Shown: positions 9,861 to 22,600 of the stretch, piece by piece
Layout of the letters: every line of letters begins with the position of its first letter
How positions within the stretch are numbered: position 1 is the first letter of the stretch
Source: Henricia sp. BOLD:AAB3569
Lineage: Eukaryota; Echinodermata; Asteroidea; Spinulosida; Echinasteridae
Direction of reading: 5' to 3'
DNA: 64,000 nt
Assembly: GCA_037783545.1 (NCBI GenBank)
Contig: JBBELK010000113.1
Location: 62,001 to 126,000, forward strand
Position numbers and translations under genes: made by a program
The notes under the pieces: generated by a model
Databases searched by the model: none
What the model was told of the DNA's origin: nothing
Seen by the model: only the letters and a program-made list of their open reading frames with translations

Positions 9861-12800
9861 GTGTGTCCCAAATGCCGGCAAATTTGGAAATCAAGGAATT
9901 TTCCAACCAACTTCAAATTTTGCATGCTCCAAACTGTATATATTCCGCACTTGTCATTCAAAATTGACAGATTTTCGCTGGGAAATGACGGGGAAATTTC
10001 AGAGTTTAGGGAAAACGGAACTCGGCTACGTGGTTATTCCCCTAACCGTGGCTGTTGGGACACCCTGCGCTGCGCTGGTGTACATTTGTACGGCCGTTGA
10101 CTCACCCCAGATTGTGACGGGAATTAGGTCAAAGTGTGTCCCAAATGCCGGCAAATTTGGAAATCAAGGAATTTTCCAACCAACTTCAAATTTTGCATGC
10201 TCCAAACTGTATATATTCCGCACTTGTCATGCAAAATTGACAGATTTTCGCTGGGAAATGACGGAGAAATTTCAGAGTTTAGGGAAAACGGAGCTCGGCT
10301 ACGTGGTTATTCCCCTAACCGTGGCTGTTGGGACACCCTGCGCTGCGCTGGTGTACATTTGTACGGCCGTTGACTCACCCCAGATTGTGACGGGAATTAG
10401 GTCAATGTGTGTCCCAAATGCCGGCAAATTTGGAAATCAAGGAATTTTCCAACCAACTTCAAATTTTGCATGCTCCAAACTGTATATATTCCGCATTTGT
10501 CATGCAAAATTGACAGATTTTCGCTGGGAAATGACGGAGAAATTTCAGAGTTTAGGGAAAACGGAGCTCGGCTACGTGGTTATTCCCCTAACCGTGGCTG
10601 TTGGGACACCCTGCGCTGCGCTGGTGTACATTTGTACGGCCGTTGACTCACCCCAGATTGTGGCGGGAATTAGGTCAAAGTGTGTCCCAAATGCCGGCAA
10701 ATTTGGAAATCAAGGAATTTTCCAACCAACTTCAAAATTTGCATGCTCCAAACTGTATATATTCCGCACTTGTCATGCAAAATTGACAGATTTTCGCTGG
10801 GAAATGACGGAGAAATTTCAGAGTTTAGGGAAAACGGAGCTCGGCTACGTGGTTATTCCCCTAACTGTGGCTGTTGGGACACCCTGCGCTGCGCTGGTGT
10901 ACATTTGTACGGCCGTTGACTCACCCCAGATTGTGACGGGAATTAGGTCAAAGTGTGTCCCAAATGCCGGCAAATTTGGAAATCAGGGAATTTTCCAACC
11001 AACTTCAAATTTTGCATGCTTCAAACTGTATATATTCCGCACTTGTCATGCAAAATTGACAGATTTTCGCTGGGAAATGACGGAGAAATTTCAGAGTTTA
11101 GGGAAACGGAGCTCGGCTACGTGGTTATTCCCCTAACCGTGGCTGTTGGGACACCCTGCGCTGCGCTGGTGTACATTTGTACGGCCGTTGACTCACCCCA
11201 GATTGTGACGGGAATTAGGTCAAAGTGTGTCCCAAATGCCGGCAAATTTGGAAATCAAGGAATTTTCCAACCAACTTCAAATTTTGCATGCTTCAAACTG
11301 TATATATTCCGCACTTGTCATGCAAAATTGACAGATTTTCGCTGGGAAATGACGGAGAAATTTCAGAGTTTAGGGAAACGGAGCTCGGCTACGTGGTTAT
11401 TCCCCTAACCGTGGCTGTTGGGACACCCTGCGCTGCGCTGGTGTACATTTGTACGGCCGTTGACTCACCCCAGATTGTGACGGGAATTAGGTCAAAGTGT
11501 GTCCCAAATGCCGGCAAATTTGGAAATCAAGGAATTTTCCAACCAACTTCAAATTTTGCATGCTTCAAACTGTATATATTCCGCACTTGTCATGCAAAAT
11601 TGACAGATTTTCGCTGGGAAATGACGGAGAAATTTCAGAGTTTAGGGAAAACGGAGCTCGGCTACGTGGTTATTCCCCTAACCGTGGCTGTTGGGACACC
11701 CTGCGCTGCGCTGGTGTACATTTGTACGGCCGTTGACTCACCCCAGATTGTGACGGGAATTAGGTCAATGTGTGTCCCAAATGCCGGCAAATTTGGAAAT
11801 CAAGGAATTTTCCAACCAACTTCAAATTTTGCATGCTCCAAACTGTATATATTCCGCATTTGTCATGCAAAATTGACAGATTTTCGCTGGGAAATGACGG
11901 AGAAATTTCAGAGTTTAGGGAAAACGGAGCTCGGCTACGTGGTTATTCCCCTAACCGTGGCTGTTGGGACACCCTGCGCTGCGCTGGTGTACATTTGTAC
12001 GGCCGTTGACTCACCCCAGATTGTGGCGGGAATTAGGTCAAAGTGTGTCCCAAATGCCGGCAAATTTGGAAATCAAGGAATTTTCCAACCAACTTCAAAA
12101 TTTGCATGCTCCAAACTGTATATATTCCGCACTTGTCATGCAAAATTGACAGATTTTCGCTGGGAAATGACGGAGAAATTTCAGAGTTTAGGGAAACGGA
12201 GCTCGGCTACGTGGTTATTCCCCTAACCGTGGCTGTTGGGACACCCTGCGCTGCGCTGGTGTACATTTGTACGGCCGTTGACTCACCCCAGATTGTGACG
12301 GGAATTAGGTCAAAGTGTGTCCCAAATGCCGGCAAATTTGGAAATCAAGGAATTTTCCAACCAACTTCAAATTTTGCATGCTTCAAACTGTATATATTCC
12401 GCACTTGTCATGCAAAATTGACAGATTTTCGCTGGGAAATGACGGAGAAATTTCAGAGTTTAGGGAAACGGAGCTCGGCTACGTGGTTATTCCCCTAACC
12501 GTGGCTGTTGGGACACCCTGCGCTGCGCTGGTGTACATTTGTACGGCCGTTGACTCACCCCAGATTGTGACGGGAATTAGGTCAAAGTGTGTCCCAAATG
12601 CCGGCAAATTTGGAAATCAAGGAATTTTCCAACCAACTTCAAATTTTGCATGCTTCAAACTGTATATATTCCGCACTTGTCATGCAAAATTGACAGATTT
12701 TCGCTGGGAAATGACGGAGAAATTTCAGAGTTTAGGGAAAACGGAGCTCGGCTACGTGGTTATTCCCCTAACCGTGGCTGTTGGGGACACCCTGCGCTGC

Positions 12801-13194
12801 GCTGGTGTACATTTGTACGGCCGTTGACTCACCCCAGATTGTGACGGGAATTAGGTCAAAGTGTGTCACAAATGCCGGCAAATTTGGAAATCAAGGAATT
12901 TTCCAACCAACTTCAAATTTTGCATGCTCCAAACTGTATATATTCCGCATTTGTCATGCAAAATTGACAGATTTTCGCTGGGAAATGACGGAGAAATTTC
13001 AGAGTTTAGGGAAAACGGAGCTCGGCTACGTGGTTATTCCCCTAACCGTGGCTGTTGGGACACCCTGCGCTGCGCTGGTGTACATTTGTACGGCCGTTGA
13101 CTCACCCCAGATTGTGGCGGGAATTAGGTCAAAGTGTGTCCCAAATGCCGGCAAATTTGGAAATCAAGGAATTTTCCAACCAACTTCAAAATTT

Positions 13195-14225
13195 GCATGC
13201 TCCAAACTGTATATATTCCGCACTTGTCATGCAAAATTGACAGATTTTCGCTGGGAAATGACGGAGAAATTTCAGAGTTTAGGGAAAACGGAGCTCGGCT
13301 ACGTGGTTATTCCCCTAACTGTGGCTGTTGGGACACCCTGCGCTGCGCTGGTGTCTATTTGTACGGCCGTTGACTCACCCCAGATTGTGACGGGAATTAG
13401 GTCAAAGTGTGTCCCAAATGCCGGCAAATTTGGAAATCAAGGAATTTTCCAACCAACTTCAAATTTTGCATGCTTCAAACTGTATATACTCCGCACTTGT
13501 CATGCAAAATTGACAGATTTTCGCTGGGAAATGACGGAGAAATTTCAGAGTTTAGGGAAAACGGAGCTCGGCTACGTGGTTATTCCCCTAACCGTGGCTG
13601 TTGGGACACCCTGCGCTGCGCTGGTGTACATTTGTACGGCCGTTGACTCACCCCAGATTGTGACGGGAATTAGGTCAAAGTGTGTCACAAATGCCGGCAA
13701 ATTTGGAAATCAAGGAATTTTCCAACCAACTTCAAATTTTGCATGCTCCAAACTGTATATATTCCGCACTTGTCATGCAAAATTGACAGATTTTCGCTGG
13801 GAAATGACGGAGAAATTTCAGAGTTTAGGGAAAACGGAGCTCGGCTACGTGGTTATTCCCCTAACCGTGGCTGTTGGGACACCCTGCGCTGCGCTGGTGT
13901 ACATTTGTACGGCGGTTGACTCACCCCAGATTGTGACGGGAATTAGGTCAAAGTGTGTCCCAAATGCCGGCAAATTTGGAAATCAAGGAATTTTCCAACC
14001 AACTTCAAATTTTGCATGCTCCAAACTGTATATTTTCCGCACTTGTCATTCAAAATTGACAGATTTTCGCTGGGAAATGACGGAGAAATTTCAGATTTTA
14101 GGGAAAACGGAACTCGGCTACGTGGTTATTCCCCTAACCGTGGCTGTTGGGACACCCTGCGCTGCGCTGGTGTACATTTTTACGGCCGTTGACTCACCCC
14201 AGATTGTGACGGGAATTAGGTCAAA
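13195..14225. repeat. Segment duplicated from 8830-9860, copy 2
   Basis: Offset 4365 bp from copy 1. Differences seen by eye include ATATACTCCGC near 13487 (ATATATTCCGC in copy 1), GACGGAAATTAGG near 9008 in copy 1 only, and TACATTTTTACGG near 14173 in copy 2. Confidence 0.8.
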
Positions 14226-14498
14226 GTGTGTCCCAAATGCCGGCAAATTTGGAAATCAATGAATTTTCCAACCAACTTCAAATTTTGCATGCTCCAAACT
14301 GTATATATTCCGCACTTGTCATGCAAAATTGACAGATTTTCGCTGGGAAATGACGGAGAAATTTCAGAGTTTAGGGAAAACGGAGCTCGGCTACGTGGTT
14401 ATTCCCCTAACCGTGGCTGTTGGGACACCCTGCGCTGCGCTGGTGTACATTTGTACGGCCGTTGACTCACCCCAGATTGTGGCGGGAATTAGGTCAAA
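14226..14498. repeat. Monomer with AATCAATGAATT variant
   Basis: A G-to-T change puts TGA at 14260-14262 in the otherwise open frame. The same change (AATCAATGAATT) is seen once more at about 32519 in a type-B monomer. It may be recurrent mutation or shared descent. Confidence 0.75.
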
Positions 14499-16133
14499 GT
14501 GTGTCCCAAATGCCGGCAAATTTGGAAATCAAGGAATTTTCCAACCAACTTCAAATTTTGCATGCTTCAAACTGTATATATTCCGCACTTGTCATGCAAA
14601 ATTGACAGATTTTCGCTGGGAAATGACGGAGAAATTTCAGAGTTTAGGGAAACGGAGCTCGGCTACGTGGTTAGTCCCCTAACCGTGGCTGTTGGGACAC
14701 CCTGCGCTGCGCTGGTGTACATTTGTACGGCCGTTGACTCACCCCAGATTGTGACGGGAATTAGGTCAAAGTGTGTCCCAAATGCCGGCAAATTTGGAAA
14801 TCAAGGAATTTTCCAACCAACTTCAAATTTTGCATGCTTCAAACTGTATATATTCCGCACTTGTCATGCAAAATTGACAGATTTTCGCTGGGAAATGACG
14901 GAGAAATTTCAGAGTTTAGGGAAAACGGAGCTCGGCTACGTGGTTATTCCCCTAACCGTGGCTGTTGGGACACCCTGCGCTGCGCTGGTGTACATTTGTA
15001 CGGCCGTTGACTCACCCCAGATTGTGGCGGGAATTAGGTCAAAGTGTGTCCCAAATGCCGGCAAATTTGGAAATCAAGGAATTTTCCAACCAACTTCAAA
15101 ATTTGCATGCTCCAAACTGTATATATTCCGCACTTGTCATGCAAAATTGACAGATTTTCGCTGGGAAATGACGGAGAAATTTCAGAGTTTAGGGAAAACG
15201 GAGCTCGGCTACGTGGTTATTCCCCTAACTGTGGCTGTTGGGACACCCTGCGCTGCGCTGGTGTACATTTGTACGGCCGTTGACTCACCCCAGATTGGGA
15301 CGGGAATTAGGTCAAAGTGTGTCCCAAATGCCGGCAAATTTGGAAATCAAGGAATTTTCCAACCAACTTCAAACTTTGCATGCTTCAAACTGTATATATT
15401 CCGCACTTGTCATGCAAAATTGACAGATTTTCGCTGGGAAATGACGGAGAAATTTCAGAGTTTAGGGAAACGGAGCTCGGCTACGTGGTTATTCCCCTAA
15501 CCGTGGCTGTTGGGACACCCTGCGCTGCGCTGGTGTACATTTGTACGGCCGTTGACTCACCCCAGATTGTGACGGGAATTAGGTCAAAGTGTGTCCCAAA
15601 TGCCGGCAAATTTGGAAATCAAGGAATTTTCCAACCAACTTCAAATTTTGCATGCTTCAAACTGTATATATTCCGCACTTGTCATGCAAAATTGACAGAT
15701 TTTCGCTGGGAAATGACGGAGAAATTTCAGAGTTTAGGGAAAACGGAGCTCGGCTTCGTGGTTATTCCCCTAACCGTGGCTGTTGGGACACCCTGCGCTG
15801 CGCTGGTGTACATTTGTACGGCCGTTGACTCACCCCAGATTGGGACGGGAATTAGGTCAAAGTGTGTCACAAATGCCGGCAAATTTGAAATCAAGGAATT
15901 TTCCAACCAACTTCAAATTTTGCATGCTCCAAACTGTATATATTCCGCACTTGTCATGCAAAATTGACAGATTTTCGCTGGGAAATGACGGAGAAATTTC
16001 AGAGTTTAGGGAAAACGGAGCTCGGCTACGTGGTTATTCCCCTAACCGTGGCTGTTGGGACACCCTGCGCTGCGCTGGTGTACATTTGTACGGCCGTTGA
16101 CTCACCCCAGATTGTGACGGGAATTAGGTCAAA

Positions 16134-17229
16134 GTGTGTCCCAAATGCCGGCAAATTTGGAAATCAAGGAATTTTCCAACCAACTTCAAATTTTGCATGC
16201 TCCAAACTGTATATATTTCCGCACTTGTCATGCAAAATTGACAGATTTTCGCTGGGAAATGACGGAGAAATTTCAGAGTTTAGGGAAAACGGAGCTCGGC
16301 TACGTGGTTATTCCGCTAACCGTGGCTGTTGGGACACCCTGCGCTGCGCTGGTGTACATTTGTACGGCGGTTGACTCACCCCAGATTGTGACGGGAATTA
16401 GGTCAAAGTGTGTCCCAAATGCCGGCAAATTTGGAAATCAAGGAATTTTCCAACCAACTTCAAATTTTGCTAATCTCCAAACTGTATATATTCCGCACTT
16501 GTCATGCAAAATTGACAGATTTTCGCTGGGAAATGACGGAGAAATTTCAGAGTTTAGGGAAAACGGAGCTCGGCTACGTGGTTATTCCCCTAACCGTGGC
16601 TGTTGGGACACCCTGCGCTGCGCTGGTGTACATTTGTACGGCCGTTGACTCACCCCAGATTGTGACGGGAATTAGGTCAAAGTGTGTCCCAAATGCCGGC
16701 AAATTTGGAAATCAAGGAATTTTCCAACCAACTTCAAATTTTGCATGCTCCAAACTGTATATATTTCCGCACTTGTCATGCAAAATTGACAGATTTTCGC
16801 TGGGAAATGACGGAGAAATTTCAGAGTTTAGGGAAAACGGAGCTCGGCTACGTGGTTATTCCCCTAACCGTGGCTGTTGGGACACCCTGCGCTGCGCTGG
16901 TGTACATTTGTACGGCGGTTGACTCACCCCAGATTGTGACGGGAATTAGGTCAAAGTGTGTCCCAAATGCCGGCAAATTTGGAAATCAAGGAATTTTCCA
17001 ACCAACTTCAAATTTTGCTAATCTCCAAACTGTATATATTCCGCACTTGTCATGCAAAATTGACAGATTTTCGCTGGGAAATGACGGAGATATTTCAGAG
17101 TTTAGGGAAAACGGAGCTCGGCTACGTGGTTATTCCCCTAACCGTGGCTGTTGGGACACCCTGCGCTGCGCTGGTGTACATTTGTACGGCCGTTGACTCA
17201 CCCCAGATTGTGACGGGAATTAGGTCAAA
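16134..17229. repeat. Two tandem 548-bp dimers
   Basis: Four 274-bp monomers form a dimer repeated twice (16134-16681 and 16682-17229). The first member has an extra T (ATATATTTCCGC) and ACGGCGGTTG. The second has GCTAATCTCC in place of GCATGCTCC, which destroys the left arm of the monomer's dyad. The second copy has GGAGATATTTC near 17090. TTCCGCTAACC near 16312 is private to the first copy. Confidence 0.9.
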
Positions 17230-19681
17230 GTGTGTCACAAATGCCGGCAAATTTGGAAATCAAGGAATTTTTCAACCAACTTCAAATTTTGCATGCTCCA
17301 AACTGTATATATTCCGCACTTGTCATGCAAAATTGACAGATTTTCGCTGGGAAATGACGGAGAAATTTCAGAGTTTAGGGAAAACGGAGCTCGGCTACGT
17401 GGTTATTCCCCTAACCGTGGCTGTTGGGACACCATGCGCTGCGCTGGTGTACATTTGTACGGCCGTTGACTCACCCCAGATTGTGACGGGAATTAGGTCA
17501 AAGTGTGTCACAAATGCCGGCAAATTTGGAAATCAAGGAATTTTCCAACCAACTTTAAATTTTGCATGCTCCAAACTGTATATATTCCGCACTTGTCATG
17601 CAAAATTGACAGATTTTCGCTGGGAAATGACGGAGAAATTTCAGAGTTTAGGGAAAACGGAGCTCGGCTACGTGGTTATTCCCCTAACTGTGGCTCTTGG
17701 GACACCCTGCGCTGCGCTGGTGTACATTTGTACGGCCGTTGACTCACCCCAGATTGTGACGGGAATTAGGTCAAAGTGTGTCCCAAATGCCGGCAAATTT
17801 GGAAATCAAGGAATTTTCCAACCAACTTCAAATTTTGCATGCTTCAAACTGTATATATTCCGCACTTGTCATGCAAAATTGACAGATTTTCGCTGGGAAA
17901 TGACGGATAAATTTCAGAGTTTAGGGAAACGGAGCTCGGCTACGTGGTTATTCCCCTAACTGTGGCTCTTGGGACACCCTGCGCTGCGCTGGTGTACATT
18001 TGTACGGCCGTTGACTCACCCCAGATTGTGACGGGAATTAGGTCAAAGTGTGTCCCAAATGCCGGCAAATTTGGAAATCAAGGAATTTTCCAACCAACTT
18101 CAAATTTTGCATGCTTCAAACTGTATATATTCCGCACTTGTCATGCAAAATTGACAGATTTTCGCTGGGAAATGACGGAGAAATTTCAGAGTTTAGGGAA
18201 ACGGAGCTCGGCTACGTGGTTATTCCCCTAACCGTGGCTGTTGGGACACCCTGCGCTGCGCTGGTGTACATTTGTACGGCCGTTGACTCACCCCAGATTG
18301 TGACGGGAATTAGGTCAAAGTGTGTCACAAATGCCGGCAAATTTGGAAATCAAGGAATTTTCCAACCAACTTCAAATTTTGCATGCTCCAAACTGTATAT
18401 ATTCCGCACTTGTCATGCAAAATTGACAGATTTTCGCTGGGAAATGACGGAGAAATTTCAGAGTTTAGGGAAAACGGAGCTCGGTTACGTGGTTATTCCC
18501 CTAACCGTGGCTGTTGGGACACCCTGCGCTGCGCTGGTGTACATTTGCACGGCGGTTGACTCACCCCAGATTGTGACGGGAATTAGGTCAAAGTGTGTCC
18601 CAAATGCCGGCAAATTTGGAAATCAAGGAATTTTCCAACCAACTTCAAATTTTGCATGCTCCAAACTGTATATATTCTGCACTTGTCATGCAAAATTGAC
18701 AGATTTTCGCTGGGAAATGACGGAGATATTTTAGAGTTTAGGGAAAACGGAGCTCGGCTACGTGGTTATTCCCCTAACCGTGGCTGTTGGGACACCCTGC
18801 GCTGCGCTGGTGTACATTTGTACGGCCGTTGACTCACCCCAGATTGTGACGGGAATTAGGTCAAAGTGTGTCCCAAATGCCGGCAAATTTGGAAATCAAG
18901 GAATTTTCCAACCAACTTCAAATTTTACATGCTTCAAACTGTATATATTCCGCACTTGTCATGCAAAATTGACAGATTTTCGCTGGGAAATGACGGAGAT
19001 ATTTCAGAGTTTAGGGAAAACGGAGCTCGGCTACGTGGTTATTCCCCTAACCGTGGCTGTTGGGACACCCTGCGCTGCGCTGGTGTACATTTGTACGGCC
19101 GTTGACTCACCCCAGATTGTGACGGGAATTAGGTCAAAGTGTGTCCCAAATGCCAGCAAATTTGGAAATCAAGGAATTTTCCAACCAACTTCAAATTTTG
19201 CATGCTTCAAACTGTATATATTCCGCACTTGTCATGCAAAATTGACAGATTTTCGCTGGGAAATGACGGAGAAATTTTAGAGTTTATGGAAAACGGAGCT
19301 CGGCTACGTGGTTATTCCCCTAACCGTGGCTGGGACACCCTGCGCTGCGCTGGTGTACATTTGTACGGCCGTTGACTCACCCCAGATTGTGACGGGAATT
19401 AGGTCAAAGTGTGTCCCAAATGCCGGCAAATTTGGAAATCAAGGAATTTTCCAACCAACTTCAAATTTTGCATGCTCCAAACTGTATATATTCCGCACTT
19501 GTCATGCAAAATTGACAGATTTTCGCTGGGAAATGACGGAGAAATTTCAGAGTTTAGGGAAAACGGAGCTCGGCTACGTGGTTATTCCCCTAACCGTGGC
19601 TGTTGGGTCACCCTGCGCTGCGCTGGTGTACATTTGTACGGCCGTTGACTCACCCCAGATTGTGACGGGAATTAGGTCAAA
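17230..19681. repeat. Shortened relative of the 4087-bp HOR
   Basis: Monomers 17230-18319 match 19682-20771 at an offset of 2452 bp, sharing CCAACTTTAAATTTT, GGCTCTTGGG and the paired 272-bp monomers. Monomers 18320-19408 match 21045-22133 at an offset of 2725 bp, sharing CTCGGTTACG, TTCTGCAC, GGAGATATTTTAG and the 270-bp monomer. The step in offset is one monomer: the type at 20772 (TGTATGGCC, TTCAATTTTTGC) is absent here. The last monomer, 19409, has TTGGGTCACCC like type A but keeps GGGAAAACGG. Confidence 0.85.
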
Positions 19682-22600
19682 GTGTGTCACAAATGCCGGC
19701 AAATTTGGAAATCAAGGAATTTTTCAACCAACTTCAAATTTTGCATGCTCCAAACTGTATATATTCCGCACTTGTCATGCAAAATTGACAGATTTTCGCT
19801 GGGAAATGACGGAGAAATTTCAGAGTTTAGGGAAAACGGAGCTCGGCTACGTGGTTATTCCCCTAACCGTGGCTGTTGGGACACCATGCGCTGCGCTAGT
19901 GTACATTTGTACGGCCGTTGACTCACCCCAGATTGTGACGGGAATTAGGTCAAAGTGTGTCACAAATGCCGGCAAATTTGGAAATCAAGGAATTTTCCAA
20001 CCAACTTTAAATTTTGCATGCTCCAAACTGTATATATTCCGCACTTGTCATGCAAAATTGACAGATTTTCGCTGGGAAATGACGGAGAAATTTCAGAGTT
20101 TAGGGAAAACGGAGCTCGGCTACGTGGTTATTCCCCTAACTGTGGCTCTTGGGACACCCTGCGCTGCGCTGGTGTACATTTGTACGGCCGTTGACTCACC
20201 CCAGATTGTGACGGGAATTAGGTCAAAGTGTGTCCCAAATGCCGGCAAATTTGGAAATCAAGGAATTTTCCAACCAACTTCAAATTTTGCATGCTTCAAA
20301 CTGTATATATTCCGCACTTGTCATGCAAAATTGACAGATTTTCGCTGGGAAATGACGGAGAAATTTCAGAGTTTAGGGAAACGGAGCTCGGCTACGTGGT
20401 TATTCCCCTAACTGTGGCTCTTGGGACACCCTGCGCTGCGCTGGTGTACATTTGTACGGCCGTTGACTCACCCCAGATTGTGACGGGAATTAGGTCAAAG
20501 TGTGTCCCAAATGCCGGCAAATTTGGAAATCAAGGAATTTTCCAACCAACTTCAAATTTTGCATGCTTCAAACTGTATATATTCCGCACTTGTCATGCAA
20601 AATTGACAGATTTTCGCTGGGAAATGACGGAGAAATTTCAGAGTTTAGGGAAACGGAGCTCGGCTACGTGGTTATTCCCCTAACCGTGGCTGTTGGGACA
20701 CCCTGCGCTGCGCTGGTGTACATTTGTATGGCCGTTGACTCACCCCAGATTGTGACGGGAATTAGGTCAAAGTGTGTCCCAAATGCCGGCAAATTTGGAA
20801 ATCAAGGAATTTTCCAACCAACTTCAATTTTTGCATGCTTCAAACTGTATATATTCCGCACTTGTCATGCAAAATTGACAGATTTTCGCTGGGAAATGAC
20901 GGAGAAATTTCAGAGTTTAGGGAAAACGGAGCTCGGCTACGTGGTTATTCCCCTAACCGTGGCTGTTGGGACACCCTGCGCTGCGCTGGTGTACATTTGT
21001 ACGGCCGTTGACTCACCCCAGATTGTGACGGGAATTAGGTCAAAGTGTGTCACAAATGCCGGCAAATTTGGAAATCAAGGAATTTTCCAACCAACTTCAA
21101 ATTTTGCATGCTCCAAACTGTATATATTCCGCACTTGTCATGCAAAATTGACAGATTTTCGCTGGGAAATGACGGAGAAATTTCAGAGTTTAGGGAAAAC
21201 GGAGCTCGGTTACGTGGTTATTCCCCTAACCGTGGCTGTTGGGACACCCTGCGCTGCGCTGGTGTACATTTGCACGGCGGTTGACTCACCCCAGATTGTG
21301 ACGGGAATTAGGTCAAAGTGTGTCCCAAATGCCGGCAAATTTGGAAATCAAGGAATTTTCCAACCAACTTCAAATTTTGCATGCTCCAAACTGTATATAT
21401 TCTGCACTTGTCATGCAAAATTGACAGATTTTCGCTGGGAAATGACGGAGATATTTTAGAGTTTAGGGAAAACGGAGCTCGGCTACGTGGTTATTCCCCT
21501 AACCGTGGCTGTTGGGACACCCTGCGCTGCGCTGGTGTACATTTGTACGGCCGTTGACTCACCCCAGATTGTGACGGGAATTAGGTCAAAGTGTGTCCCA
21601 AATGCCGGCAAATTTGGAAATCAAGGAATTTTCCAACCAACTTCAAATTTTACATGCTTCAAACTGTATATATTCCGCACTTGTCATGCAAAATTGACAG
21701 ATTTTCGCTGGGAAATGACGGAGATATTTCAGAGTTTAGGGAAAACGGAGCTCGGCTACGTGGTTATTCCCCTAACCGTGGCTGTTGGGACACCCTGCGC
21801 TGCGCTGGTGTACATTTGTACGGCCGTTGACTCACCCCAGATTGTGACGGGAATTAGGTCAAAGTGTGTCCCAAATGCCAGCAAATTTGGAAATCAAGGA
21901 ATTTTCCAACCAACTTCAAATTTTGCATGCTTCAAACTGTATATATTCCGCACTTGTCTTGCAAAATTGACAGATTTTCGCTGGGAAATGACGGAGAAAT
22001 GTTAGAGTTTATGGAAAACGGAGCTCGGCTACGTGGTTATTCCCCTAACCGTGGCTGGGACACCCTGCGCTGCGCTGGTGTACATTTGTACGGCCGTTGA
22101 CTCACCCCAGATTGTGACGGGAATTAGGTCAAAGTGTGTCCCAAATGCCGGCAAATTTGGAAATCAAGGAATTTTCCAACCAACTTCAAATTTTGCATGC
22201 TCCAAACTGTATATATTCCGCACTTGTCATGCAAAATTGACAGATTTTCGCTGGGAAATGACGGAGAAATTTCAGAGTTTAGAAAAAACGGAGCTCGGCT
22301 ACGTGGTTATTCCCCTAACCGTGGCTGTTGGGTCACCCTGCGCTGCGCTGGTGTACATTTGTACGGCCGTTGACTCACCCCAGATTGTGACGGGAATTAG
22401 GTCAAAGTGTGTCCCAAATGCCGGCAAATTTGGAAATCAAGGAATTTTCCAACCAACTTCAAATTTTACATGCTTCAAACTGTATATATTCCGCACTTGT
22501 CATGCAAAATTGACAGATTTTTGCTGGGAAATGACGGAGAAATTTCAGAGTTTAGGGAAAACGGAGCTCGGCTACGTGGTTATTCCCCTAACCGTGGCTG

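Larger units (their letters stand above)
2763..10952. repeat. Variable-length HOR zone marked by P2 monomers
   Basis: Thirty 273-bp monomers. Three types dominate. P1 has GTCAATGTGTG and GCATTTGTC (2763, 3582, 3855, 4128, 4947, 5220, 6039, 7404, 10407). P2 follows GTGGCGGG and has CAAAATTTGC, CTAACTGTGG and usually GTGTCTATTTG (3036, 4401, 5493, 6312, 7677, 10680, and a P1/P2 hybrid at 8769). P3 is near consensus (3309, 4674, 5766, 7131, 8496, 10134). P2 spacing is 1365, 1092, 819, 1365, 1092 and 1911 bp, or 5, 4, 3, 5, 4 and 7 monomers. This is what repeated unequal exchange between in-phase monomers would give. Confidence 0.85.
1930..11136 (+). other. 3068-codon open frame, not considered a gene
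   Basis: One plus-strand frame of the 273-bp monomer has no stop. 273 bp is 91 codons, so the frame stays open through 33 monomers and a 3-bp deletion. It closes at 11136 because one A is missing near 11104 (GGGAAACGG). The translation is a 91-residue repeat with no domain, signal peptide or low-complexity pattern that I recognise. Against coding: 1-bp indels and stops recur elsewhere in the array, variants change residues freely, and all three forward frames have ORFs of 61 codons or more. By chance a 91-codon frame stays open about 1% of the time, so among six frames this is unremarkable. Confidence 0.85.
10953..16133. repeat. HOR zone with many 272/274-bp monomers
   Basis: Nineteen monomers. 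Seven are 272 bp (10953, 11225, 12043, 12315, 14499, 15317, 15862) and one is 274 bp (12587, TTGGGGACACC). Six of the 272-bp ones share the same loss of an A (GGGAAACGG). The one at 15862 instead lacks a G (AATTTGAAATC). P2-like monomers at 12043, 13134 and 15044 continue the pattern of the left zone with spacings of 1091 and 1910 bp. GTGTCTATTTG is present only in 13134. Confidence 0.85.

Noticed and set aside
1930-11136. Giant repeat-protein gene
   Set aside because: The frame comes from a stop-free 91-codon monomer. Frameshifting indels of 1, 2, 11 and 74 bp and in-frame stops occur across the array, residue-changing variants are common, and there is no recognisable domain, promoter or non-repeat end.
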